Positions 42,867 through 51,207 of a DNA stretch of 64,000 nucleotides are shown piece after piece. Every line of letters begins with the position of its first letter. Within the stretch, counting starts at the first letter, position 1. Under the pieces are notes generated by a model. That model was not told the origin of the DNA, ran no database searches, and was given only the letters and a program-made list of their open reading frames with translations. The stretch spans positions 148,019-212,018 of the forward strand of contig JAFLEH010000007.1 of assembly GCA_017301995.1 (NCBI GenBank). The letters run 5' to 3'. Source of the stretch: Verrucomicrobiota bacterium (GTDB lineage: Bacteria > Verrucomicrobiota > Verrucomicrobiia > Verrucomicrobiales > Akkermansiaceae). The translations under genes were made by a program, and so were the position numbers.

Positions 42867-43255
42867 TCACGGTTCTCCTGCCCTATCCCCAAACCCGAAC
42901 CCAAACAACCCGCCATCCGCCGCCCCGTCACGGAGGGTGAGTTTGACGAAGTTCCGCCAGTCGAAGGAATCCGGGAAGCCGGAGGTGGGGATGCGGTCGG
43001 AGTTGAGGCAGCAGAGGTATTGGAAGTTTTCGTGTTGGCTGGTGAGGCTGGCGAGGTGGAGGGCTTGGGTGAACTGGCGTTCGGCCGCGCCGTCGAAGAG
43101 GGTGGAGTCGTGGATGAGGAAGCCGGGGGCTGCCGGGCGGGCGGCCCAGGTGCGGGCGAGCATGAGAACCGCTGGAATTCGGCACCCGTCCGCTCGTGGC
43201 ATGCCAGACGGAACGCCATTTCGTGGTAGTGGATGTCGAAAGCGGGGGAATTCAT
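42867..43255 (-). pseudogene. Remnant of an ABC-three-component (DUF2326) defence locus
   Basis: In one minus frame, 43166-42867 encodes LMLARTWAARPAAPGFLIHDSTLFDG, RQFTQALHLASLTSQHENFQYLCCLNSDRIP and a terminal DGGLFGFGF, which is the C-terminal end of DUF2326 SMC-like ATPases. In another frame, an ATG at 43255 starts MNSPAFDIHYHEMAFRLACHERTGAEFQ, which looks like the natural N-terminus of a different protein, possibly the first component of such a system. The two meet near 43165 with a frame change. I infer an internal deletion that joined the start of a defence operon to the end of its last gene. Certainly not a functional ATPase, since the P-loop part is missing. Confidence 0.65.
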
Positions 43256-43423
43256 AGGTGGAAAATGAATTCGGAATGCGGGTTGTCGGAGAATGCCGCA
43301 GCGGGATTGCCGGATGCTTTGGGCTGACATCAAACAAGCTGCGGGCGGCATGTTAGTGAAAATCCCTCCGGACGGGAAGCGGAATCTGTGGGGCGGGTGG
43401 TTTTTGTGGCACGGATACCCATG

Positions 43424-43697
43424 AATGAGGCGTGCCGTTGGCACGCGGGGTTGGTTGGGGGGATGGCGGTCCCACGGTTGGCACCGTGGGCTGGGATGAG
43501 GCGTCGCGTTGCGACGGCGGGCGGCATCGGCGATCTTCCATCTCCTTTGCGAGCTTGGTGTCTTGGCGGTGAATTCTTCCGGGCTGGGAACGCCTGGGAG
43601 ACCACGCTCTCACGAGCGCGGCTACGGGATCGCCCTTCATCCACCATCCTCGATCTCCTTGGCGAACTTGGCGTCTTTGCGGTGAGTTTTTCCGGAC
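43424..43697 (+). repeat. Long direct repeat, copy 1 (left of the toxin-antitoxin pair)
   Basis: ~275 bp made of palindromic words: GCGTGCCGTTGGCACGC, CCCACGGTTGGCACCGTGGG and CGTCGCGTTGCGACG, then a GAGCTTGGTGTCTTGGCGGT block and CACGCTCTCACGAGCGCGGC. Highly similar to 44382-44665. Confidence 0.9.
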
Positions 43698-43787
43698 CGG
43701 GCGGGTTCGACGGAAAGACGCCGACTGAAGTCAGCGCTCCGTTAGACGATCTTCGCCGGGAGAATGCGGCCAGGATAAAACAAGCGC

Positions 43788-43815
43788 TTGCGGGTTTTCG
43801 GAATCCGCTTATCCT
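43788..43815 (+). promoter_or_regulatory. Promoter of the toxin-antitoxin pair (leaderless)
   Basis: TTGCGG (43788-43793), 16-bp spacer, TATCCT (43810-43815), six bases, then the ATG at 43822. Same geometry as hom and the 22639 lipoprotein. Confidence 0.6.
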
Positions 43816-43821
43816 ACCGCC

Positions 43822-44031
43822 ATGTCGCAGGTCGCAGAATTGATCAAAGAAGCCTCCAAGCTCGGTCCGCTGGATCGGGCCGAGCTGGTTTCGTCGCTGC
43901 TTGAGGATCTTGATGCCAGTCCCCATCATGTCAGTGATGAGGAGGCTTTGCGACGCCTTGAAGACCTGAAGTCCGGCAAAGTCAAGGGACTTTCGGAGAG
44001 CGATTTTTGGAAAGCTTGTGGCCGCGCCTGA
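43822..44031 (+). CDS. Antitoxin, addiction module family (TIGR02574-like)
   Basis: 69 residues: MSQVAELIKEASKLGPLDRAELVSSLLEDLDAS...SDEEALRRLEDLKSGKVKGLSESDFWK. The N-terminal ELIKEASKLGPLDRAELV and the C-terminal RLEDLKSGKVKGLSESDF (a toxin-wrapping segment) match the small 'addiction module protein' antitoxins that pair with ParE/RelE toxins. The toxin start follows three bases after its stop. It probably represses its own promoter, which ends six bases before the start codon. Confidence 0.88.
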   Translation: MSQVAELIKEASKLGPLDRAELVSSLLEDLDASPHHVSDEEALRRLEDLKSGKVKGLSESDFWKACGRA

Positions 44032-44034
44032 CCG

Positions 44035-44328
44035 ATGCAGGTGATCCGACATCCGGAACTCGCCGACGACATCCGTGAAGTCGCGACGCATTACGCGGAA
44101 ATATCCGAGCGGGTCCTGTCGGCTTTTTGGAGTGAGTTGGATTCCATACTGGCCTCGGTTGAACGGAATCCCAGGAGCCACCACTTTGACGTATGCGGCC
44201 TGCGTAGGGCCAATTTTCGCAAGTTCCCATACCATTTGCTGTATGAGGCTGATGATGAGGCCATTTACATGCTGGTTCTCAGACACGACAGAAGGCGGCC
44301 CGATTACGGAATTGGCCGACGGGTATAG
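44035..44328 (+). CDS. ParE/RelE-family toxin
   Basis: 97 residues: MQVIRHPELADDIREVATHYAEISERVLSAFWSELDSILASVERNPRSH...LRRANFRKFPYHLLYEADDEAIYMLVLRHDRRRPDYG. The FRKFPYHLLYEADDEAIYMLVLRHDRR strand pattern is the RelE/ParE fold. It may poison gyrase (ParE) or cut mRNA (RelE); ParE-like is more likely with this antitoxin family. Three bases downstream of the antitoxin, same operon. The pair lies between two long direct repeats. Confidence 0.9.
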   Translation: MQVIRHPELADDIREVATHYAEISERVLSAFWSELDSILASVERNPRSHHFDVCGLRRANFRKFPYHLLYEADDEAIYMLVLRHDRRRPDYGIGRRV

Positions 44329-44381
44329 GCCCACAAGCGAGTGGTTCCAAAGCCGAACCCGAACAGCCGGCCATTCTCCGT

Positions 44382-44715
44382 AATGAGGCGTGCCGTTGGC
44401 ACGCGGGGTTGGTTGGGGAATGGGGGTCCCACGGTTGGCACCGTGGGCTGGGATGAGACGTCGCGTTGCGACGGGTTTCGGCGGAGGCGGCGATCTTCCA
44501 TCTCCTTTTCGAGCTTGGTGTCTTGGCGGTGAATTCTTCCGGGCTGGGAACGCCTGGGAGACCACGCTCTCACGAGCGCGGCTACGGGAGCGCCCTTCAT
44601 CCACCATCCACCCTCTCCGATCTCCTTCGCGAACTTGGCGTCTTGGCGGTTAATTCTTCCGGATGGGAGCCTGGGAGGCCACGCTCTCACGAGCGCGGCT
44701 ACGGGAGCATCGACG
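44382..44715 (+). repeat. Long direct repeat, copy 2, with a partial third copy
   Basis: 44382-44665 repeats 43424-43697 with the same three palindromes and the CACGCTCTCACGAGCGCGGC word. 44625-44715 repeats the end of the unit again (GGCGTCTTGGCGGTTAATTC, then CACGCTCTCACGAGCGCGGC). The 605-base gap 44329-44933 contains this repeat, a C/G hairpin near 44771, and no gene. Confidence 0.9.
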
Positions 44716-44933
44716 ATCTTCAATCCCCAAGGCGAGCGAGGCTTCCCAACCGGATCCGGTAGCTTTTGATCCCCCCCTTTCGGGGCGGTGGACGGGCGGG
44801 CTTAGTCCGCGCGATGAAATGGCGGCGCGTGTGCCGCTGGTTTTGGGCTTGTGATGGTTCGGGGTCGGAGGCATTCTGCGGCGGGAGCGTTCCAATCCGC
44901 GCCCGTTCCACAACTCCAACCCAACCAACAATC

Positions 44934-46079
44934 ATGCGACTTAGAACCCTTCCGATTCTTCTGGCTTTCCTGCTCATGGGTGTGGCCGATGCCATGGGGC
45001 CGCTGTCATCCGCCGTAAAGGACAAGTTTGGCCTAACCGCCGTGATGGCGACGCTGATGCCGTTCTTCGTGTTCATCGCGTTCGCGATTTTCTCGGTGCC
45101 GGGCGGGGTGCTTGCGGCGCGCATCGGCAAGAAGAAGGTGCTTTTGTTGGGCCTGGGTCTCAACACGGTGGCGGTGGCGGTGCCCGCGCTGATGGACCCG
45201 ACCTATCCGCTTTTGCTGGCCTGCATTTTCCTGTTGGGGGTGGGCACCACGTTCCTCCAGGTGGCCGGTAATCCGATCATGCGCGATGTCAGCGAGGCCG
45301 GCGACTACAGCCGCAACCTCGCGCTGGCGCAGGGTTTCAAAGGCATCGGCAGCGCCTCCGCGGCGTTTCTGCCGTCGGTGATCGGCGGGGTGGGTTTGCT
45401 GGCCGCGATGGGCTGGCGTGGCGCGTTTCCGGTGTTCACCATCCTGATGGCGGTGGCATTCGTGCTGGTGGCGATCATGCAGATCGACGAGACCAAGGCG
45501 GATGCGCCTCCGGGAATCGGCGGTTCGCTGGCGCTGCTGGGAAATCCGGTGTTCGCGCTCGCGGTGCTGGGCATTTTCGTCTATGTGGGAGCCGAGGTTT
45601 GCATGGGCACATTCCTGAAGCCCACGCTGGAGGGGCTCGGCTTGTCGGATCAAAAGGCGGCCCTGTTAGGCCCGTCGCTGTTTTTCGGAGTCATCACGAT
45701 CGGCCGCCTGGTGGCTGGTGTGATCAAGGTCAATCCCCGCGTGTTCTTCCGGATCTCGGCGTTCGCCGGTTTGGTGGGAACGGCGATGGTGATGGCCGGC
45801 AACCAATATCTCGCGTTGGCCGGCGTGGTGGTTGGCGGGCTCGGCTTCGCCAACATCTGGCCGATGCTCTTCTCGATCACCGTTGAGGAAAAACCCGAGT
45901 GCGCCAGCGAACTGAGCGGCCTCATGTGCATGGCGATTTCCGGTGGCGCGATCGTTCCGCTGCTGATGGGCAAACTCCGCGACGGCGGCATGACCACCAT
46001 GGCCTTCGTCGTCCCGGCGGTGTGCTTCGCCTATCTGCTGCTGCTCTCGCTCAAGGGTGCCAAATCCACAGCCGCCTGA
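44934..46079 (+). CDS. MFS sugar transporter, FucP/GlcP-like
   Basis: 381 residues from the ATG at 44934, which begins directly with the first membrane segment (MRLRTLPILLAFLLMGVADAMG); the longer upstream frame is in repeat DNA. It has about eleven to twelve transmembrane segments, the loop motif GGVLAARIGKKKVLLLGL, and LLGVGTTFLQVAGNPIMRDVSEAGDYSRNLALAQGFKGIGSASAAF, characteristic of the fucose/glucose-galactose:H+ symporter family (Asn-Pro and Gln residues in the sugar path). It is followed after 23 bases by a ROK kinase, suggesting uptake and phosphorylation of one hexose. Confidence 0.88.
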   Translation: MRLRTLPILLAFLLMGVADAMGPLSSAVKDKFGLTAVMATLMPFFVFIAFAIFSVPGGVLAARIGKKKVLLLGLGLNTVAVAVPALMDPTYPLLLACIFLLGVGTTFLQVAGNPIMRDVSEAGDYSRNLALAQGFKGIGSASAAFLPSVIGGVGLLAAMGWRGAFPVFTILMAVAFVLVAIMQIDETKADAPPGIGGSLALLGNPVFALAVLGIFVYVGAEVCMGTFLKPTLEGLGLSDQKAALLGPSLFFGVITIGRLVAGVIKVNPRVFFRISAFAGLVGTAMVMAGNQYLALAGVVVGGLGFANIWPMLFSITVEEKPECASELSGLMCMAISGGAIVPLLMGKLRDGGMTTMAFVVPAVCFAYLLLLSLKGAKSTAA

Positions 46080-46102
46080 TCCAACACGCAATCCGAAAGA
46101 CC

Positions 46103-47206
46103 ATGAATCTCGAATCCGACTCACGCATTGTGATGACGCTCGACGCGGGCGGCACCAGTTTCCGTTTCGCGGCGACCCGCGGTGGCAAGGCGATCACCGA
46201 AACGGTGGTGCTGCCGTCCAACGGTGACGATCTGGAGAAGTGTACGGGAAATCTGATCGAGGGCTTCACGCGGGTGAAAGCCGCCTGTCCGGAGCCTCCG
46301 GTGGCGATCAGTTTCGCGTTTCCCGGACCGGCCGACTATCCGCTGGGGATCATCGGCGACCTGCCGAATCTCCCGGCGTTCCGCGGCGGGGTGGCGCTCG
46401 GGCCGATGCTGGAGGAGAAATTCGGTATCCCGGTTTATATCAACAACGACGGGGACTTGTTCGTCTATGGCGAGGCGATCGCCGGTTTCCTGCCGTATGT
46501 GAACGGATTGTTGGAAAAGGCCGGTAGCCCGAAGCGCTTCCGGAACCTGTTTGGGGTCACGCTGGGCACCGGATTCGGCGGCGGGATCGTGCGGGACGGA
46601 AAGTTATATGTCGGCGACAATTCCATGGCGGGCGAGGTATGGTTGTTGAGAAACAAGCTGGCGCCGCAGATGAATGCCGAGGAAGGCTGCTGCATCCGCG
46701 CGGTGCGGCGGGTTTACGCGGCGGAGACGGGCATTCCGTTCGCGGACGCGCCCGATCCGAAGGCGCTGTTTGATATCGGCAGCGGCAATGCCCCCGGAAA
46801 CCGTGAGGCGGCGCTGGCCGGATTCCGTCATCTCGGCGAGGTGGCGGGCGACGCGATGGCCAACTCGCTGACTTTACTGGACGGTCTGGCGGTGATCGGC
46901 GGCGGTGTTTCCGGCGCGTGGCCATTGTTCCTGCCGACCCTGGTTTCCGAGTTGAACTCCAACTATACCGGCCCCGACGGATCGCAATTCCGGCGTCTAT
47001 CCGCCGCGGCTTTCAATCTGGAGGATCCCGCGCAGTTGGAGATCTTCCTCAAGGGCGAGGCCCGCACGATTCAGGTGCCGCGCTCCGACCGCACGGTGGC
47101 CTACGATCCGCTCCAACGGATCGGCGTCGGCATGTCGCGCCTGGGAACCAGCGAGGCGGTCGCGCTCGGCGCGTATGCATTCGCCCTGAACCAACTCGGC
47201 GAGTAG
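46103..47206 (+). CDS. ROK-family sugar kinase
   Basis: 367 residues from the ATG at 46103 (MNLESDSRIVMTLDAGGTSFRFAATRGGK). ATP site DAGGTSFRFA, sugar site FAFPGPADYPLGIIGDLPNLPAF and INNDGDLFVYGE (catalytic Asp in NNDGD), GVTLGTGFGGGIV, and the phosphate-binding GLAVIGGGVSGAW. The zinc-binding Cys cluster usual in ROK proteins is reduced (EEGCCIRAVRR). No helix-turn-helix is present, so it is a kinase rather than a repressor. It is co-transcribed with the MFS transporter. Fructose, glucose, mannose or N-acetylmannosamine are possible substrates. Confidence 0.88.
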   Translation: MNLESDSRIVMTLDAGGTSFRFAATRGGKAITETVVLPSNGDDLEKCTGNLIEGFTRVKAACPEPPVAISFAFPGPADYPLGIIGDLPNLPAFRGGVALGPMLEEKFGIPVYINNDGDLFVYGEAIAGFLPYVNGLLEKAGSPKRFRNLFGVTLGTGFGGGIVRDGKLYVGDNSMAGEVWLLRNKLAPQMNAEEGCCIRAVRRVYAAETGIPFADAPDPKALFDIGSGNAPGNREAALAGFRHLGEVAGDAMANSLTLLDGLAVIGGGVSGAWPLFLPTLVSELNSNYTGPDGSQFRRLSAAAFNLEDPAQLEIFLKGEARTIQVPRSDRTVAYDPLQRIGVGMSRLGTSEAVALGAYAFALNQLGE

Positions 47207-47211
47207 GTTTT

Positions 47212-49605
47212 CTAACGACCCGCGGACTCCGTCGTGGCGATCCATGCCATTCCGGTGTAGTGGATGGTTCCGGTGGTGGCGCTGTTGCGGCCGTCGATCA
47301 GCAGCGGGCAGTCCACGCGGAGGGGGCCGCGGGGGATGCCGTCGTTGGCTCCGCCCCAGTGGCCCGCGCGGGACAGGTCGGTTAGATCGAAGGTGGTCCA
47401 GCGCCAGCCGCGCCAGTCGAGGTCCGGGCCGGTGGGCTGGAAGGTTTGGCCCGCGCTGTCGATCAGGCGGCAGCGGGTGGAGTTTTTCGACCCGTCGCCG
47501 TGAATCCACATGCCGAGCGCGGTGGGTTTTCCGGGAACTTGCGGCGAAACCGTCCGGCCATCCGGTCCGTGCGGCACGCAGCGGACGAAGCGCCAACCGT
47601 GGGCGAACTTGTAATCGAGTTTCCACGCCTTCGGATAGGGCGCGTCCGGCGCAGGCGTGTCGGTTAGGGAAACCGACGACTCCGCCGGGATTTTCGCGTC
47701 GCCATCGAGGGCGGCGCCGAAACCGTCGATTTCAAGGGGCGTGAAACGAAGCGCTGGCGTGGCTTCCACGAGGTTTCCAGCGGTGTCGCGGAGTTCGATG
47801 GAGTTTTCCGGTCCGGAGGGAACGAGAATCGTGGTTTCCGGGCGTATTTGCGTTAGATCGACCCTGATGTTGGCGCTCCCGGCGATGACGCTGCCGGAAA
47901 ACGGTTCGGCGGACGGGCTCGCGATGGTCACCCGCATTCCAGAGGCTACGGGAGCGCAGGTCAGTTCCAGCGGATTGGCGATCAGGAAATCGACGGATGA
48001 TTTTGATAGACCGAGGAGCCGCGTGTTTCCGCCCGCATCCGCGAGCGAGTACTCCACGGCGACGATGGCGGTTAGGGGTGTTGCCCTGCGCCGGTGGAGG
48101 GTGACGGGGAAAACGTGGGACGCGGATTTGTCGGGGGCGATCCGCAACTCGACGGTGGACTCCGGGACATCGGGCAAGCCCTTCAGGGTGACTTTGGCGA
48201 CGGCCGGTTGGCCGAACGGATTGGTTAGGGAGACGGGAACCCTTATGCCGTCTTTCTTGCCTGCGAGGATCCTTGTTTCCAGATCCGGCCCGACTTTCCA
48301 TGCCGAGGCCGCGGTGAACTCGGGCAGCGGGCGTTTGAACGTCACGTACACCGGTGCGGTGCCGAGCGGAAGGGTGAGTTTGCCGTTCGCGGCGGGTGGG
48401 GGAAGGGCGGTTCCAGCGCCGTCCACCGCGGACACGTTGTCGGTGGTTAGGCCGGCGGCGGTTAGGGTAAAATCCGTTGGGCCAGCGGTGGTCCATGCGG
48501 CGATTTTCTGGTCGCCGGCGCCGTTGCACAGGAGCAGCGCCCGGCACTGGGGCGGCACCGCGAGTTCGCGGGCGATCCGGAAACCGGTTAGTTCGCGGGT
48601 GAGGGTCCGGATCGCGGTGTAGGCGGGTTTGGGAGTCAGATCTTCGTTGACCGTGCCGAAATTGTGCTCGGCATCGTTTCTATCCGGTCCATCGTTTTTC
48701 CAATCATACCAGATGGACAGCGGCACGCCCGAGGCGAGGTTGGAAAGTTGCTGGCGGGCGATGAACGCCGCCTGGGTGGCTTCGCTGACGCCGCCTTTCG
48801 CATGGGTGGCGTAGCCCCATTCGCCGCTGATGATCGGGATGTGCCGTTTGGCGGGCGGGGCGTATCGTTCTATCAAACCGCGCAGCCGGAGGTAATCGTC
48901 CCTCGCGGTTTCCGGACCGTTTCCGTAGGACCGATAGGGATGCACCGAAACGCCGTCGATGTATTCGAGCGCTCCGGCGCGGAACAGCGTTTCGAAGAAC
49001 TCCCACGGAAACCCGGACGAAGCGGGGGCGAGGATGGTCGCCGTGGGGTCGGCATCGCGGATCGACCGGCAGGTGGCGAGCACCAGCGCGGCGTAGTTAT
49101 CCGCGTTTGGGCGGGGTTTCCAGAAGCCGATGTTAGGTTCGTTCCAAATCTCCCAGACGACGCGTTTGCCTTTGTAGCGGGCCGCCGCGGCCGCGGCCCA
49201 GCGGGCGAACGCCGCATGGCTCGACGGCTTGGACGGAGATGCGACATCCCGCCGTTCGGTTCCGGTGACCGGGTCCCGGCTGGTGACGGTTTCCTCGTAA
49301 AGCGCGTTCGAATAATCGAGAATGTAGAGCGGACGGATGCCGCGTTTTTCGAGATTGGCGGTTAGTTCGTCGTAATCCTCCCAGCGGTATTCCCCCGGTT
49401 TCGGTTCGGTGGCCTGCCATGAAAAATCCATCCGGACGAACTTGAATCCCGCGTCGGCGATCCGGTCGAGATCTCGTTCGCGGCCGCGGGTGAAGTGGAT
49501 GTTGACGCCCACGCCAGCGGGGAGCGCCGGATCGGGCAGATCCGCGGCGGGCGATATTTTTGTTAGGAGCAGCGCGGACAGCGGGATGATGAAACGGCGG
49601 TTCAT
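47212..49605 (-). CDS. Secreted clan GH-A glycoside hydrolase (cellulase-like)
   Basis: 797 residues with a signal peptide (MNRRFIIPLSALLLTKISPAA). Residues ~30-350 form a TIM barrel: FKFVRMDFSWQATEPKPGEYRWEDYDEL, WEIWNEPNIGFWKPRPNADNY with acid/base Glu156, and IPIISGEWGYAT with nucleophile Glu262. GH5-, GH39- and GH-A unclassified families share this pattern. The ~440 C-terminal residues are beta-sandwich domains (SLADAGGNTRLLGL..., LDWRGWRWTTFDLTDLSRAGHWGG), probably carbohydrate-binding. Dense in CTAACC Leu-Thr codons. It ends five bases from the convergent ROK kinase and lies downstream of the XylR-type regulator in the same orientation. Confidence 0.82.
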   Translation of the reverse strand: MNRRFIIPLSALLLTKISPAADLPDPALPAGVGVNIHFTRGRERDLDRIADAGFKFVRMDFSWQATEPKPGEYRWEDYDELTANLEKRGIRPLYILDYSNALYEETVTSRDPVTGTERRDVASPSKPSSHAAFARWAAAAAARYKGKRVVWEIWNEPNIGFWKPRPNADNYAALVLATCRSIRDADPTATILAPASSGFPWEFFETLFRAGALEYIDGVSVHPYRSYGNGPETARDDYLRLRGLIERYAPPAKRHIPIISGEWGYATHAKGGVSEATQAAFIARQQLSNLASGVPLSIWYDWKNDGPDRNDAEHNFGTVNEDLTPKPAYTAIRTLTRELTGFRIARELAVPPQCRALLLCNGAGDQKIAAWTTAGPTDFTLTAAGLTTDNVSAVDGAGTALPPPAANGKLTLPLGTAPVYVTFKRPLPEFTAASAWKVGPDLETRILAGKKDGIRVPVSLTNPFGQPAVAKVTLKGLPDVPESTVELRIAPDKSASHVFPVTLHRRRATPLTAIVAVEYSLADAGGNTRLLGLSKSSVDFLIANPLELTCAPVASGMRVTIASPSAEPFSGSVIAGSANIRVDLTQIRPETTILVPSGPENSIELRDTAGNLVEATPALRFTPLEIDGFGAALDGDAKIPAESSVSLTDTPAPDAPYPKAWKLDYKFAHGWRFVRCVPHGPDGRTVSPQVPGKPTALGMWIHGDGSKNSTRCRLIDSAGQTFQPTGPDLDWRGWRWTTFDLTDLSRAGHWGGANDGIPRGPLRVDCPLLIDGRNSATTGTIHYTGMAWIATTESAGR

Positions 49606-49717
49606 GAGTCGGAATGCGGAAAAATCACCGCTTCATGGAGCATCCGGAGGGCGGCCGGAACGCGTGCGGCTTGGCACAATACGCTCCCTGCCCGGCGATC
49701 CCATCAACCGACATCGC

Positions 49718-51013
49718 TCATTCTTCCGGAGGGCTGGCGGACTTGGCCCGCTTGGATTCCGCACGTTGCGGTTTCGGAGGTTTGGCGGATGTTGGGATCG
49801 GTTCGTTGGCGAATGAGGGGTGATTCCGGAGAATGCGGCGCAGCGCTCCGGGTGTCATGCCGGTTTCCCTGCGGATGAAGTTGTTGAATTTCCCGTTGCC
49901 CTCGAAGCCGCAGAGTTTTCCGATCTGGGTGATCGAATCGTTGGAGGATGCCAGCGCGGCCTTGGCCATGCGCAGTTTCACGTTGCGCACCGCCTGGCCC
50001 GGAGTGATGCCGAAGGCCTTGGTGAACTGGGCGTAAAAATGCACCCGCGACGTGGTGGAGCAGTTGACCAGATCCTTGACGGTTAGATTCTGCGGCGGCG
50101 TGTTTTCCAACAGGCTCCACGCGCGCTGGATCGCCACTCCGGACGGTGAGGTGTCGCCGGTGGACGCCCGTTGGATGATGGTCGCTCCCGGTTCCGGAAC
50201 CATGGCGAAATCCCGCGCGAGGCGCTGTTTTCCGAGCAGATGTCCGTGGACCGCCCGCACCGCCTCCGCGCCGAGGCGGGAACCATTGAGCCGCACGCTG
50301 GTGATGCCCTTCAGCGCATGCATGGCGCAGGGGTGGTCGCCATATCCTAACAGCGCAAGATCGTTTGGCACGTGGTAGCCCAGTTTCTCGGCTTTCAGCC
50401 AAACCAGTGCGGCCATCTCGTCATGGACGCACCAGATGACGGCCGGTTTGGGGAGACGGTTGAGAAAACGTTCGAGTTCATCCTCGTCCTTGCCGACCAG
50501 CATGTGTTCCGGATGAAGCGCGGGATCCTTGCCAACCCGGTCGAAGTGATAGGCGATTTTCTTCCGGTCTCCAGCGGACTCCCTGAGTCTCCGCGCGCCG
50601 TTGTGGCACCCGTTTCTAACTTCCAGGGATGTGACATAGGCAATGCAGCGTCCGTCGAATCCCGCGATGAAATCCATCACCTGCCGGTGTACGCCGAGAT
50701 TGGCGATCGTGGGAATGGCTCCCTGAAACGCGTCGCTGCAATTCACCACCGGCATTCCCGATTCCCAGAGATCAATCGCCCAGCGGTCGTCCGGCCCCAC
50801 CCACATCACCACCCCATCCATGCGTGCGAGCGCGTCGCGATCGGGCGCTCGATCGTCCGCGGTGGGAATCAGAAACACGCGCAGTTGGGGATGTTCGAGG
50901 GCGTAGGTTCTTGCTCCTTCCAACACATTCATCCGGCTTTGCAGGAACGGATTGCGAATGACGATACCGATATTCAACTCGGATTGATTGGGATGCCACT
51001 GGCGCGTACTCAT
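49718..51013 (-). CDS. XylR-type regulator: LacI-like sugar sensor plus AraC DNA-binding domain
   Basis: 431 residues from the ATG at 51013. Residues ~15-270 are a periplasmic-binding-protein-like sensor (NIGIVIRNPFLQSRMNVLEGARTYA, GVVMWVGPDD, GMPVVNCSD, LALLGYGDHPCAMHALKGITSVRLN). Residues ~290-400 are an AraC/XylS helix-turn-helix pair (LTVKDLVNCSTTSRVHFYAQFTKAFGITPGQAVRNVKLRMAKAALASSNDSITQIGKLCGFEGNGKFNNFIRRETGMTPG). The Pro/Lys/Ser tail is disordered. Such proteins activate sugar genes when their ligand binds. The GH gene downstream and the transporter/kinase pair are likely targets. Its own promoter is the best sigma70-like one here. Confidence 0.9.
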   Translation of the reverse strand: MSTRQWHPNQSELNIGIVIRNPFLQSRMNVLEGARTYALEHPQLRVFLIPTADDRAPDRDALARMDGVVMWVGPDDRWAIDLWESGMPVVNCSDAFQGAIPTIANLGVHRQVMDFIAGFDGRCIAYVTSLEVRNGCHNGARRLRESAGDRKKIAYHFDRVGKDPALHPEHMLVGKDEDELERFLNRLPKPAVIWCVHDEMAALVWLKAEKLGYHVPNDLALLGYGDHPCAMHALKGITSVRLNGSRLGAEAVRAVHGHLLGKQRLARDFAMVPEPGATIIQRASTGDTSPSGVAIQRAWSLLENTPPQNLTVKDLVNCSTTSRVHFYAQFTKAFGITPGQAVRNVKLRMAKAALASSNDSITQIGKLCGFEGNGKFNNFIRRETGMTPGALRRILRNHPSFANEPIPTSAKPPKPQRAESKRAKSASPPEE

Positions 51014-51024
51014 GATCTAGGGAG

Positions 51025-51053
51025 ATTATCCAACAGGATCCGACAAATGTAAA
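51025..51053 (-). promoter_or_regulatory. Promoter of the XylR-type regulator
   Basis: Minus strand: TTTACA (51053-51048), 17-bp spacer, GATAAT (51030-51025), 11 nt before the ATG. Leader of about 4 nt. A perfect palindrome lies 8 bp upstream of the -35. Confidence 0.65.
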
Positions 51054-51061
51054 CAGACTAT

Positions 51062-51073
51062 GTTCAATTGAAC
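51062..51073. promoter_or_regulatory. Palindromic operator candidate GTTCAATTGAAC
   Basis: Perfect 12-bp palindrome immediately upstream of the regulator's -35 element, a position suited to autoregulation or activation. Confidence 0.45.
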
Positions 51074-51120
51074 GGAATGGAAGTTCGGGTTAACGGAAAG
51101 TAAAACGGGGCAGCGGAGTG

Positions 51121-51168
51121 GTGTTAGACCATCGCGTCGCGGTGTCTCCGGCAGTTCCGTTCTAACAC
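51121..51168. promoter_or_regulatory. Inverted repeat GTGTTAGA ... TCTAACAC upstream of the antiporter gene
   Basis: 8-bp arms at 51121-51128 and 51161-51168 with a 32-bp centre. The right arm has a TAACAC -10-like word. Could be an operator; both arms also contain the TTAG/CTAA word over-represented in this genome. Confidence 0.3.
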
Positions 51169-51207
51169 TCCTTGCGTTCGGGAATCTCCGTGCCGAAAGG
51201 TTCCGCG

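Noticed and set aside
43424..44715. Composite transposon around the toxin-antitoxin pair
   Set aside because: The flanking direct repeats contain no transposase or insertion-sequence ends; they are built of REP-like palindromes. Only a repeat-flanked module is supported.
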